A stretch of DNA of 64,000 nucleotides from Wolbachia endosymbiont (group A) of Pogonocherus hispidulus (GCF_964028195.1 NZ_OZ034750.1:1240001-1304000), one strand, 5' to 3'; positions 34,829 to 44,049 are shown, counted from the first letter of the stretch. Numbers and translations are program-made. Notes: generated by a model from the letters alone, not told the origin.

Positions 34829-36749
34829 TCTTGGGTGGAAAGCTGATAATATTGTTGTTATTGATAATGATCTCGGCTTAACAGGTGCTAGTGCTGAAAA
34901 GCGTGAAGGGTATAAAGAGATTCTCGCTAAAGTCACTTTATCAAAGGTAGGGATTATCCTATCCTACGATGTGACTCGTTTGTCACGTAATTGTTCTGAT
35001 TGGTATCCGTTATTGGATATATGTGGCTATAAACAGTGTTTGATAGCTGATCGGGATGGTGTGTATGACCCTGGTACTATTAATGGTCGGTTGTTACTTG
35101 GTCTGAAAGGACAGCTTGCTGAAATGGAGTTATCTACTATAAGAGCCAGACTAAATGCTGGACTAGTAAATAAGGCAACCAGAGGAGATTTAGCCTTATC
35201 TCTTCCAGTGGGTTTCGTTCGTAACATTGATGATTCCGTGAGTAAGGATCCTAACCTTGAAGTTCAGCAGCATATTAAGCTTGTTTTTGACACTTTTCTA
35301 GAAAAACGAACAGCAGCACAAGTTGTAAGGTATTTTAACAATAACCAACTTACCATTCCTAGGTATGACAATTTTAAAGAAGTGCATTGGAAAAAACCAA
35401 CTTTTGACGCAATTATCTCAATGCTCAAAAACCCTGCTTATGCTGGAGCATTTGCTTATGGTCGTTCTTGTACTACGCGTCACAAACTATCTTCTGCTAA
35501 TAAAACAACAAAAAGACTACCAATGGAAGAATGGAAAGTTCTAATTAAAGATAAATACCCAGCTTACATAGATTGGGAAACCTTTACAAAGATTCAGATC
35601 ATACTTAAAGATAATCATGCGGATTACCGTCGCTGTAGAACACGTGGAATAGCTAGACCAGGTGCAGCATTATTACATGGAATAATCTATTGTGGAGAAT
35701 GTGGACACAAAATGATAGTACAGTATAAAGGAGGAAATCATTATAAATGCAGTTACCAACATCAACGTGATCTTTCCCCTTCATGTCAGTTTTTACCTGC
35801 TGATATTATTGATAATGAAGTAATTCCTAAATTTTTTGCAGCACTTAGTCAAATTGAGCTAGATGCTTATACTAAGGCTATTAACTCGCAGCTACAATCT
35901 GAACAAGAAATTAATAAAGCTCATTTACAACAATTAGAACGCTTAAGATACCAAGTAAGATTGGCAGAACGACAATTTAATCAAGTTGATCCTGACAATC
36001 GTCTTGTAGCTGCAGAACTTGAAAGACGTTGGGAACAGGCATTGAATGAACTCAAGCAAGCGGAAATTACATTTGAACGTCAGTATCCAAGTAAACCTAC
36101 TCCTCAATTATCCGAGGAACTGAAAACAATATTTTTAGATGTAGGTAAGAAACTACCAGAAATTTGGCATAAGTCAGTTCTGTCACGTCAGCAAAGAAAA
36201 TCTTTTGTTCGTTGTCTGATTGATAAGGTAGTAGCACACCGAATCATGCGTGATTGCTTGCAGATACGTATTGTATGGCATGGTAGAGAAACTACCACTT
36301 TCCATGCTCCTATTCCAGTAAGCTCCTTTCGTGCATTGACTACTGCAACAGAAATGGAGCAATCGATAATAAAGTCAAGTAAAGAGGGTAAAACGGATAT
36401 AGAAATTGCCAAGTACTTAGAAACACAAGGGTATCGTTCTCCCTCACAATCAAAGAATATTGTTTTAGAAAATACAGTAAAAAATATTCGGTTAAAAAAT
36501 AATATTATGCGAAAAAAGGAGCAATCACACCCCATTAAAGTGCCTGGCTACCTTACTATTTCACAAGTTGCAAAAATCCTTGAAGTTTCCAGGCAGTGGC
36601 TTTACGATAGAATAAGGAGAGATAAAATAAAAATACAAAAAGACTATAGCAAAACCAGAGGCAAGTATTTATTTGAAGATAGACCAGAAACTGTTAGAAC
36701 CCTTATGGATTTTAAAAATGGTAAACTCAACAACCCAAATTTTTTATAG
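34689..36749 (+). CDS. Large serine recombinase with C-terminal HTH, 686 residues
   Basis: Resolvase domain (REAIIYIRQSTPHQALSNQE, probable catalytic Ser23; YDVTRLSRNCSDWYPLLDIC; QLAEMELSTIRARLNAG), recombinase domain (LALSLPVGFVRN ... ISMLKNPAYAGAFAYGR), zinc ribbon (IIYCGECGHKMIVQY ... CSYQHQRDLSPSCQF), a coiled-coil segment, then YLTISQVAKILEVSRQWLYD, a MerR/excisionase-type HTH at residues ~617-640. Intact; a third recombinase lineage in this window. It probably moved this element into radC. Confidence 0.9.
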   Translation: MNTSELITAQHLTREAIIYIRQSTPHQALSNQESLELQYALKQRAIDLGWKADNIVVIDNDLGLTGASAEKREGYKEILAKVTLSKVGIILSYDVTRLSRNCSDWYPLLDICGYKQCLIADRDGVYDPGTINGRLLLGLKGQLAEMELSTIRARLNAGLVNKATRGDLALSLPVGFVRNIDDSVSKDPNLEVQQHIKLVFDTFLEKRTAAQVVRYFNNNQLTIPRYDNFKEVHWKKPTFDAIISMLKNPAYAGAFAYGRSCTTRHKLSSANKTTKRLPMEEWKVLIKDKYPAYIDWETFTKIQIILKDNHADYRRCRTRGIARPGAALLHGIIYCGECGHKMIVQYKGGNHYKCSYQHQRDLSPSCQFLPADIIDNEVIPKFFAALSQIELDAYTKAINSQLQSEQEINKAHLQQLERLRYQVRLAERQFNQVDPDNRLVAAELERRWEQALNELKQAEITFERQYPSKPTPQLSEELKTIFLDVGKKLPEIWHKSVLSRQQRKSFVRCLIDKVVAHRIMRDCLQIRIVWHGRETTTFHAPIPVSSFRALTTATEMEQSIIKSSKEGKTDIEIAKYLETQGYRSPSQSKNIVLENTVKNIRLKNNIMRKKEQSHPIKVPGYLTISQVAKILEVSRQWLYDRIRRDKIKIQKDYSKTRGKYLFEDRPETVRTLMDFKNGKLNNPNFL

Positions 36750-36780
36750 GAGTATCAATATGTATAATCGCATAACCACC

Positions 36781-36929
36781 CAGAAGGAAGGTTAAAGCCA
36801 TCTGATGAGGATGAAGCTGTAACTAAAGACTTGGCTAAAGCTTGTCAGACTATAGGGATTAGGTTACTGGATCACATTATCATCACAAGTGTTGAGTATT
36901 TTAGCTTTAAAGAGCAAGGACTGTTATAA
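36781..36929 (+). pseudogene. radC: RadC-like protein, C-terminal part
   Basis: Continuing the frame from 36772 gives NHPEGRLKPSDEDEAVTKDL, AKACQTIGIRLLDHIIITS and VEYFSFKEQGLL, ending at TAA 36927-36929. It supplies the missing H-x-H-P and Asp of the JAMM motif, the DHIII strand and the 'ySF' end typical of RadC. Too short to have its own entry as an ORF and without a start codon. Confidence 0.85.
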
Positions 36930-37098
36930 AGCAGATGTTTGAAGATTTTCATGAGTTGTTTAACTACTTGAATGAAAAAGTATTTGCAAGCACATTAATA
37001 ATTCTCTATAATTAATGAGAAAGTATATATTGAATTAATAATAAAGTAATAAAGTCGGTTGTAGACTTAGTAAAGTATATTGAATAGCGGAGGCTAAT

Positions 37099-38292
37099 AT
37101 GGTTAATAAAATAATTGTACCTTTTGATGATCAAGAAGGAGGTACTTACGAGTTAAACATTGATCTTGATAGATTATCAAAAGGTGAGGTGTTAAATGCT
37201 ATTGTAGGAATAGGTCGTACTAAAGAGCAGTCCACCTTTGTAAGCAAAACTAATAAGGCTAAAAAGCTTGGAGAGGTGCCTTTTCCTAGCAGAGACGTTC
37301 GCGAAAACAAAATCAACTACGGAAAAGGGCTTGATTATATATATGGCACAAAACCTGTAAGCGATCAAGCAGATTATCAAAATCCATTTTCTTCATCTTT
37401 GCAAAAAATAAAGCCAAGCGCAGAAACTTTGAGCTGGTTAAAAAGTGAAGTGGTAGAGGCAAAGAATGTAAATGAATTGCACAAAGTTATAGACAAAGTA
37501 CTAGCTTCTGGAGGAAGGCTAAATGCATGTAATGATGGAGAATGGAGCTTTGCAGAATATGTAGTATTAGGTACACATTTTCACAGATTAGAAAAAAGTG
37601 ATCGAAAAAAGATAATGCGTAAGCTAATGCTAAGTGGTGCAGAGTTTCATGATACTTTATTGCAGAATAAACTGATAGGTGAAATCTATAATGAGCTACA
37701 ACCAGAAGTTCAGCCACAGATAGATGAGAGACTAGAAGAACTAGAGAAAGCTGGCGAAAGTGCTGTGCAAGAAGGAGAATTAATAGATGTTGAGATAGAT
37801 AATACAACATCGTATATAGAATTTTCTGGGGATAGCAAGGTAGAGGTAGCCAAAATACTGGAAGCAAACAGAGAATTAGGAAGTAATATTTTAAAAATTG
37901 GCAATGATGCAGTTGAGGTTAAAAGTGAGAAGGGAGGTATAAGAAACTATATCGATATGTCAGATGGAAGCTCTATTATATTAGAATTTCCTACAAGCAT
38001 TGGTAAGCTAAATATTGTATTGTACCAGGACGTAAAAAACTGCAGTCAGGTACAAGTAAAAGTAGCGGATAAGGAAATGTGGGCTGAGTTACAAAAAAGA
38101 GGCGAAGAAATAGGAAAAAACTGCCTTTTTGGGGGAGTGAAACTTCAAGAAGCAGTAGAGAAAGGTAATTTCACTAGATGTGGCATATGGAGTGAAAAGT
38201 ATGCTATAAAAGAGATTAGCAATGATGAAGTATTGTCTTCATGGGTAAATAGGGTATGTGGAGGTAGTAAAGAAACCTTTAGGGAACTTTAA
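37099..38292 (+). CDS. Paralogue of the central domain of the 972-residue OTU protein, unknown function
   Basis: 397 residues. Residues ~119-367 align with residues ~385-640 of the protein at 14997: NVNELHKVIDKVLASGGRLN / MIELQEVVNEIIASGMRLN; SYIEFSGDSKVEVAKI / SYLEYSEDSIIDVARI; ILKIGNDAVEVKSEKGGIRN / IIKIGKSEVEIITENGIRY; GKNCLFGGVKLQEAVEKGNF / GNDCALGDYWVYNAIEQGYF. It has no ankyrin repeats or OTU domain. No signal peptide. GGAGG-type site (CGGAGG) precedes the ATG. It may be an immunity or partner protein, or an effector of its own; nothing decides this. Confidence 0.7.
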   Translation: MVNKIIVPFDDQEGGTYELNIDLDRLSKGEVLNAIVGIGRTKEQSTFVSKTNKAKKLGEVPFPSRDVRENKINYGKGLDYIYGTKPVSDQADYQNPFSSSLQKIKPSAETLSWLKSEVVEAKNVNELHKVIDKVLASGGRLNACNDGEWSFAEYVVLGTHFHRLEKSDRKKIMRKLMLSGAEFHDTLLQNKLIGEIYNELQPEVQPQIDERLEELEKAGESAVQEGELIDVEIDNTTSYIEFSGDSKVEVAKILEANRELGSNILKIGNDAVEVKSEKGGIRNYIDMSDGSSIILEFPTSIGKLNIVLYQDVKNCSQVQVKVADKEMWAELQKRGEEIGKNCLFGGVKLQEAVEKGNFTRCGIWSEKYAIKEISNDEVLSSWVNRVCGGSKETFREL

Positions 38293-38357
38293 TTCATTTA
38301 TTTTAAGGTTCCAGAGTTTACTGGAGCCTTTGAGCTATAGTAGAAAATATTATATAT

Positions 38358-39278
38358 ATGGTTTTTTGCGTGGAAAAAAGTCTAGATTATGAAGTAGGAC
38401 AAAAAGTAAAAAGTTGGAGGTTAGGGCGAGGTTATACTCAGAAGGGTTTAGCTGAGAAAATTGGTGTAAAGTACTGGATAATACTGCAATATGAGAAAGG
38501 GAACCGTAAAATTCCAATTAAGAAGTTATATGCCATAGCAGAAGCATTATCAGTGAATGTTAAAGGTCTAGTTTGTGGAGAGACACTACCAAATGAAAAA
38601 AGATATTTTGAAGAGGAAGAAATATTAAGTTTAGTAAAGGGATATAAGGATAAAGAATTACGTGAGATATTTTATTTATTAACCAAATTTATCCGTTTGA
38701 GCGAGGAAAGAAGTGGAAAAGCGGTAAAAATAGAAGTAGCAAGGGGTTTGATGAAAGTAGGAGTTTCTGCTCATGTTATCTCTCGAACAACTAACTTATC
38801 TATTGGTGAGTATGAGGAGAACAAAATTCCGGTTCCATACAAAGTAGGGCAAAGGATAAAAGAGTGGAGATTGATACGAGGATATACACAAAAAGATTTA
38901 GCGAATAAAGTTGGCATAACAAATCAAGGAATATACGAGTATGAACAAGGGAGAGCTGCTGTCTCACTTGAAATGTTAGATGAAATAGCAAAGGTATTAT
39001 CAATCAGTATCATAGATCTACTTCCCGAATCAGATGAGGATAGTGAAGCGGAAGAAAAGCTATCAAACTTGATAGAAGAATACAAAAAGATTGAGAGTCG
39101 GGAATTACGCGATATGCTAATCAAGTCTTTATTTGAAGGTATACATGTTTGTAGAGAAAAGGTCAGAGAGGAAAAGAAGATTGAAGTTGCAAGGAATTTA
39201 GTGAAAGAAGGAATTTCTGTTGATATTATCTTGCAAACGACAGGCTTATCAAATTATATGATTGAGAAATTTTTGTGA
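38358..39278 (+). CDS. Double-HTH (XRE-family) transcriptional regulator
   Basis: 306 residues with two complete Cro/CI-type HTH units: VGQKVKSWRLGRGYTQKGLA / EKIGVKYWIILQYEKGN and VGQRIKEWRLIRGYTQKDLA / NKVGITNQGIYEYEQGR. Each is followed by a helical linker ending 'EVARGLMKVGVSAHVISRTT' or 'EVARNLVKEGISVDIILQTT'. This tandem design is typical of WO prophage regulators. The internal repeat implies it could bind as a pseudo-dimer. Intact; in tandem with the next gene, probable repressor/activator of lysogeny or lysis. Confidence 0.88.
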   Translation: MVFCVEKSLDYEVGQKVKSWRLGRGYTQKGLAEKIGVKYWIILQYEKGNRKIPIKKLYAIAEALSVNVKGLVCGETLPNEKRYFEEEEILSLVKGYKDKELREIFYLLTKFIRLSEERSGKAVKIEVARGLMKVGVSAHVISRTTNLSIGEYEENKIPVPYKVGQRIKEWRLIRGYTQKDLANKVGITNQGIYEYEQGRAAVSLEMLDEIAKVLSISIIDLLPESDEDSEAEEKLSNLIEEYKKIESRELRDMLIKSLFEGIHVCREKVREEKKIEVARNLVKEGISVDIILQTTGLSNYMIEKFL

Positions 39279-39324
39279 TTTCATAAAAACTTAGCCAATA
39301 GTGGATTTTTTTGTGATAAAATAT

Positions 39325-40302
39325 ATGTTTGCTTCTGTAGGAAAAACAGCTTTTAGAGGATTTATCTATGATAATTCAGAGCATATTGGCTCAGTAAGCT
39401 ACGAGCTAGGGAAAAAAATAGAAGGTTGTAGGATAATACAAGGGTATACTCAGGCAAAATTAGCAAGCAAAATTGGTTTAACACATAAGGAAATACATAA
39501 CTTTGAACTAGGGTGCAAGGCTATTACAATCAAAGAATCGTATATAATAGCAGGAGCATTGTCAGTCAATGTTGTAGATCTACTTCCAGGACCAACAGTA
39601 CTAAGAGAAAACGGTTGGTACGAAGATGAGGATAAAGAAATAGTCTATCTAACAAAAATACATAGAGAAATTAAGGATCAGGAATTACGCAAGAAGCTGT
39701 ATCCATTAGTAAGGTTTGTATATATTAGCGAGAAAATTAGCCAAGAAGAAGCGAAAATAGAAGTAGCAAAGAATCTAGTGAAAGAAGGAGTTTCAGTTGA
39801 TATTATTTCCCAAGTGACTCGCTTATCTACTTATGAATATGATGATATAGAGAAAGAAATTTGTACTGATTCTATACTCTACAAAGTGGGAAAAAGGATA
39901 AAAGAGCAGAGATTAATACGGGAATACACTCAGGAGGACTTGGCAAATAAAATCGGTTCAACACCTAAAGAAATACACGACTATGAACGAGGATATACAG
40001 ACATTCCAATTGAAATATTATATAAGATAGCAAAGACATTATCAGTTAACATTAAAGCTCTTGGACTAACAGAATATGAAAATGAGCCAGTTTTTAGGTT
40101 TATAGGTAAATGCGAAAAAATTGAGGATCAAGAATTACTGGATACGGTAGCTAGATCTTTATCTGAAGGAATGCAAACTGGTAAAGAAAAGGTTAAAAAA
40201 GCAGAGAAAATCAAGATTGCAAAAGATCTAGTTAAGGAAGGTGTTGCTATTGATATTATTGTGCGAGCAAGTGGCCTAACTGCTGATGAGTGTGAAAATT
40301 GA
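39325..40302 (+). CDS. Double-HTH (XRE-family) transcriptional regulator, second copy
   Basis: About 325 residues from ATG 39325; a GTG at 39301 is also possible. Two HTH units: LGKKIEGCRIIQGYTQAKLA / SKIGLTHKEIHNFELG and VGKRIKEQRLIREYTQEDLA / NKIGSTPKEIHDYERGY, each with the linker 'EVAKNLVKEGVSVDIISQVT' or 'IAKDLVKEGVAIDIIVRAS'. Clearly paralogous to the preceding gene and to the broken copy at 32719. Starts 46 bases after the previous stop. Confidence 0.85.
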   Translation: MFASVGKTAFRGFIYDNSEHIGSVSYELGKKIEGCRIIQGYTQAKLASKIGLTHKEIHNFELGCKAITIKESYIIAGALSVNVVDLLPGPTVLRENGWYEDEDKEIVYLTKIHREIKDQELRKKLYPLVRFVYISEKISQEEAKIEVAKNLVKEGVSVDIISQVTRLSTYEYDDIEKEICTDSILYKVGKRIKEQRLIREYTQEDLANKIGSTPKEIHDYERGYTDIPIEILYKIAKTLSVNIKALGLTEYENEPVFRFIGKCEKIEDQELLDTVARSLSEGMQTGKEKVKKAEKIKIAKDLVKEGVAIDIIVRASGLTADECEN

Positions 40303-40398
40303 ATTGTGTTAAACAATATATTAAGATATAAGTAAAAATAGTTATGTGTTTAATATATCTATTCTAAAAACTTGTTTAGCTCTTCAGAATTTGACGTA

Positions 40399-43310
40399 TC
40401 AAGATATAACATCACAGAATTTCTCTATCGCTTTCTGATTGTCCTCTATCATTGCATTTGCCTCTTGCTGAAGAGATTTGATATTTTTTGATGTAATATT
40501 ATCCATGTCAGGTGATGCTATTTTTAATTGCGATTGTATACGTATATATTTATCAGCTATAACTTGATTAAGTTGATAGTTTACTGCATCTAAACTTGAA
40601 GAAAACATCACATGTATTAGTGGTTTTATCCAGCCTATTTTTCCAAATCTCTTTGAATTGGCATACTCTATGCTTCTATCTGTTCTGCCAGTACCTACCG
40701 ATAACAGTAGAATATCATCATTTGGAAATAACCTTTTACCACTAGCATAAGCACAAGCCGCTGGATTATTTGCAAAAACCCCTCCATCCACTAATACCAT
40801 TTCCTTGTGGTTGATTTTAAGATATTTAGGTGTAAAGTAAGTAGGTGCAGCCGTTGCAGATCTGAGTGCATCTTTCAGCTTAATATTACCTTCTTTCCAG
40901 CTTTTAAAGAAAAATGGTAGGGTCGAGAACTGGCGCGCCTCTTTAGGGTTTGGTGGCTGATCCATTATTTTCATGTTGGGCCTCAATCCAAAATTCCCAT
41001 ATTCACGTTTCCAGCTCCCGCCTCATCAAACGCAGCATGCGATTTTCCCGCACTACGCTTTCCTAGTAGTTTCTTTACCAAAATTTATAACATATTGTGC
41101 TGGTAAGGCTTTCTGAATGTAATACCTTATTCTATAGTCTGAATAAAGATCTAGAGTTTTATATATCCATTCACTACTCCATCTCTTCCAGCCAAATCCT
41201 TTCTTTGCTTTTCTGGCTCTCATTAGATTGCGTCTTATTTTCTTCTCTACCCAATGTTTGACGTAACTAAAGCTTCGATTTGTGTTTCCAATCCTAAAGT
41301 AGTTTGTCCACCCTCTCAATATCGGATTAATGATATGAATCACTTTTCCTATTGGTTGCGATTTATAACAGCGGAATACTTCCTTCAATTTTTGAAGTAG
41401 GTTTGTTCGTGCTTTCATCTTGGGTGTTATCCTCACATTCCACTTTCCTTGTTTTGTGATGTTCTGTTGAAAATCAAATCCTAGGAAGCTGAATGTCCCT
41501 TTTTCTTTAAGATTAATCACTTTTGTCTTTTCTTCGTTTACTTCTACTTCTATTTTTGCTAATTCTTCTTGTAACCTTTTGTGCACTGATTTTTCAAGCC
41601 ATTCCCATTTCTGGTGTCCATCTATCAGTATCATTAGATCGTCTGCCCATCTAGCGTATTCTATATGTTGATATTTTCCTTCTTTAGTCACCTCTTTTGC
41701 CTTCTCTAGCATTTTATCCACCTCATTGAGGTATATATTGCTTAGTAGTGGTGAAAGTGGTGATCCTTGTGCTATTCCTCGTTTCCCTCCTACTTTGAGG
41801 ATTAGCTTAATCAAGTGCATGATTTCTTTATCGTTTACCCTTTTGGAAATCTTTTCCATAAGAATATGATGTCGCACATTATCAAAGTAGGACTTTAGGT
41901 CTACGTCAATAACTTTTGTATTGCCTTTGATTGCTGCTTTCGCTACCCTGCTTATTGCTTCATGCGCTTTTCTCTTAGGTCTATATCCATATGATCCGTC
42001 CTGAAAGTCAGATTCGAATATTGGTTCAATTATTAGCTTTAGTGCGCTTTGCACTATTCTATCCCGAATGCAGGGTATGTTCAACGCTCTGAGTTTTCCT
42101 CCAGCTTTTGGTATTTCCTTTCTCCGGTTCCTATTTGGGTTATAGGTCTTGGTTATTAGTTCACGTCTGATTTGTTGAAGATGCTTCTCTAAGCCTTCTG
42201 CTTCTATCGATTCGAACGTCACCTTATCAATTCCTGGTGCCCCATTACTCTTCTTTGTCAGCTTATATGCTTCTTCTAGCGTCTCCATCTTACATACGTG
42301 AACATAGATTCCCCAGAATCGCCATTCCGGTTTTGCCTTCGCTTTGGTATATATCTTCCTTCTCAGGTCTTGTAATTTAATTGGCATTTTTATCATTTTT
42401 ACCTTTACCTCCCTTTTGTTAAAAGATTCCTACTAGTAGGGTGCCTTTGCTCCATGAGCGTTACCTCACTTCGTCACTACTACACACCCATCCGCCACCC
42501 TTTCATCTTCAGTTCATTTCCTGTTTCCAGTTATAGAACCTACCACTCCAAGGTATTTCTCCTTGGGATGAGGAGGGCTTCTCCAGTTGCCTCGTATTCC
42601 CTTATTATCATGTCATCACTACCACCCCGCTAAAGTAGATATGCTGTATCATTCGTATTTCAGCTATCTATGTTGCTTTCACCCAACTGCCGTGAGCTCA
42701 GCCTTTAGTTTTACACACTTTCGAGGCCACCTATGTGTTCGCTTTCGCTACAACCTGATAATTCGCCATTATCCTTACGATAACGTTGTCGGTAGGCTTC
42801 AATATCTTGGTTTCCCTCCATATTGCTACCCTAGCTACAGGACTCCGACTCTTATCCTGGTGGGTCTACCTCCCACTGAACATACTCGCCTTTTCTGGAC
42901 ACACGGCAGTTATTCTGAATATCGTAACTCGTAATCAACACATTACTTAAAGTGTTTTTTAGAATATCCTCTCCAAAATATTTATCCAATACAGATTCAA
43001 TATTTTTATGTGGGTATTGTGCGCAGTTAAACCAAGATAATATTGATCGCCTGAAGAATGAAGATTTGAAAATATATGATCCATATTCCCGATAGAGCTC
43101 AACCAAATCATTGGCTGAATATTGGGGATTTCCTTGATTATCTTTCTTGCATAACCCTGCTACAACAATTCCACCAGTTGAAGTACCTGCCATAAGATCA
43201 AAGATTTCAGCTATCGGTTTTCTTGCTCTCTTTTCTATTTCTGCTAGAATGATGGCTGGTATTATGCCCCTTATGCCTCCGCCGTCAACTGAAAGGATGT
43301 ATTTTTTCAT
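40399..43310 (-). CDS. Patatin-like phospholipase, split by a group II intron (exons 42905-43310 and 40399-40916)
   Basis: Exon 1 starts at ATG 43310: MKKYILSVDGGGIRGIIPAI, then the nucleophile elbow GTSTGG (catalytic Ser) and LITSYDIQNNC. Exon 2 from 40916 continues PFFFKSWKEGNIKLKDALRS, AAPTYFTPKYL and VDGGVFANNPA (D-G-G, catalytic Asp). Removing 40917-42904 joins SYDIQNNC to PFFFKSW in frame, so splicing would give a protein of about 307 residues. Patatins are lipid acyl hydrolases. WO copies sit beside the tail genes and may act in lysis or host membrane entry. Whether splicing occurs is unknown. Confidence 0.85.
40917..42904 (-). mobile_element. Group II intron 2, inside the patatin gene
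   Basis: Minus strand: begins GTGTGTCCAGAAAAGGCGAG at 42904 and ends ...TTCTCGACCCTAC at 40917. Both are group II consensus ends (GUGYG; ...CCCUAY). A domain V-like hairpin lies at about 41020-41062 (GTGCGGGAAAATCGCAT). 1988 bp, encodes an RT. Different lineage from intron 1. The ends were fixed by requiring an in-frame patatin join. Confidence 0.88.
41053..42396 (-). CDS. ltrA: Group II intron reverse transcriptase/maturase
   Basis: 447 residues. Blocks: AYKLTKKSNGAPGIDKVTFE, GGKLRALNIPCIRDRIVQSA, FQDGSYGYRPKRKAHEAISR, DVDLKSYFDNVRHH, GIAQGSPLSPLLSNIYLNEV, YARWADDLMILI (WADD variant of YADD) and FLGFDFQ. Maturase region PILRGWTNYFRIGNTNRSFS; C-terminus WIYKTLDLYSDYRIRYYIQK. No HNH domain. 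Intact. Confidence 0.92.
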   Translation of the reverse strand: MIKMPIKLQDLRRKIYTKAKAKPEWRFWGIYVHVCKMETLEEAYKLTKKSNGAPGIDKVTFESIEAEGLEKHLQQIRRELITKTYNPNRNRRKEIPKAGGKLRALNIPCIRDRIVQSALKLIIEPIFESDFQDGSYGYRPKRKAHEAISRVAKAAIKGNTKVIDVDLKSYFDNVRHHILMEKISKRVNDKEIMHLIKLILKVGGKRGIAQGSPLSPLLSNIYLNEVDKMLEKAKEVTKEGKYQHIEYARWADDLMILIDGHQKWEWLEKSVHKRLQEELAKIEVEVNEEKTKVINLKEKGTFSFLGFDFQQNITKQGKWNVRITPKMKARTNLLQKLKEVFRCYKSQPIGKVIHIINPILRGWTNYFRIGNTNRSFSYVKHWVEKKIRRNLMRARKAKKGFGWKRWSSEWIYKTLDLYSDYRIRYYIQKALPAQYVINFGKETTRKA

Positions 43311-43830
43311 GATTAGATATTTATTAGTTCTATTAACTTGCTCACTTTTATCAGGGTGTGTTTCTTGTCCAAGTACTACTGTATGTTTCACTCCTAGAGA
43401 AAATTGCACCAATCTAATAATTGATTCCGTAGAACATGCTAAAAGGTCTGCGTTGGTTCAAGCATATTCATTTACTTCTAAATCTATTGCAAAGTCGCTA
43501 ATCGAAGCTAAGGAACGTGGTGTTGATATTAAGGTTATCCTAGATGAATCACAAACTAGTTCAAAACATAGTGTAATTAACGAATTATTTGAGCACAAAA
43601 TCCCGATATGGATTGACTTTAAACCTGCTATTGCTCATAGCAAGGTAATTATTATTGATAATCAAAAAGTCATAACTGGATCATTTAACTTTTCAGATGC
43701 CGCTCAGCAAAGAAATGCTGAAAACCTACTGATCATAACAGGAGATCCTCCACTAGTTGAGCAATACGTTGAAAATTGGAAAGATCGTCAATTGCAATCT
43801 AGGCCTTATACGCCATTAATAGAAAATTGA
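43309..43830 (+). CDS. Phospholipase D-like lipoprotein/nuclease
   Basis: About 173 residues. MIRYLLVLLTCSLLSGCVS is a lipoprotein signal with lipobox LSGC. One HKD motif: IAHSKVIIIDNQKVITGSFN (H-x-K-x4-D), preceded by AKRSALVQAYSFTSKSIAKS and VDIKVILDESQTSSKHS. Single-HKD proteins of this size (Nuc/PLD6-like) act as dimers on DNA or phospholipid. Its ATG overlaps the patatin ATG on the other strand (CATG at 43308-43311). Probably exported; it may aid lysis or host interaction. Confidence 0.85.
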   Translation: MIRYLLVLLTCSLLSGCVSCPSTTVCFTPRENCTNLIIDSVEHAKRSALVQAYSFTSKSIAKSLIEAKERGVDIKVILDESQTSSKHSVINELFEHKIPIWIDFKPAIAHSKVIIIDNQKVITGSFNFSDAAQQRNAENLLIITGDPPLVEQYVENWKDRQLQSRPYTPLIEN

Positions 43831-44049
43831 TTACTCACATTTTAAGTTGCTAGCTTTAAAATCATCCAACTCTTCAGAAAGATTTTTCACCCTTTCCTCA
43901 AGTACGAGTACCTTTTCCATTAAACCATATTCAATAAGTTTATCGTGAAATTGTACCCTTGAGTCTAGCTTGGATAGCCACCATATGAATCCTACAGTCT
44001 GTACAACTATTGTTATTATTACCGCTATTGGAATTTTTTGATTTTGCAT
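43831..44049 (-). CDS. Small membrane protein with coiled coil (holin-like position)
   Basis: 72 residues from ATG 44049, which has GGAG 9 bases upstream; the ORF's longer start at 44082 lacks one. One membrane helix (IPIAVIITIVVQTVGFIWWL) then a charged coiled coil (KVLVLEERVKNLSEELDDFK). Position after the tail genes and next to two lipid-acting enzymes fits a holin or spanin-like partner, but nothing proves it. Its stop abuts the PLD stop (convergent). Confidence 0.6.
   Translation of the reverse strand: MQNQKIPIAVIITIVVQTVGFIWWLSKLDSRVQFHDKLIEYGLMEKVLVLEERVKNLSEELDDFKASNLKCE

Larger units (their letters stand above)
34333..36780 (+). mobile_element. 2.45-kb serine-recombinase element inserted in radC
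   Basis: The unit separates the two radC parts and carries only a small ORF and a 686-residue serine recombinase. AACCACC occurs at 34326-34332 and at 36774-36780, giving a direct repeat at the junctions, so the exact crossover lies within it. It contains 255 bp of non-coding DNA at its left. I see no long inverted ends like those of the 1735-3690 unit. Confidence 0.8.

Noticed and set aside
42587..42934. 115-codon ORF at the 5' part of group II intron 2
   Set aside because: Antisense to the intron RNA domains and unlike any protein.
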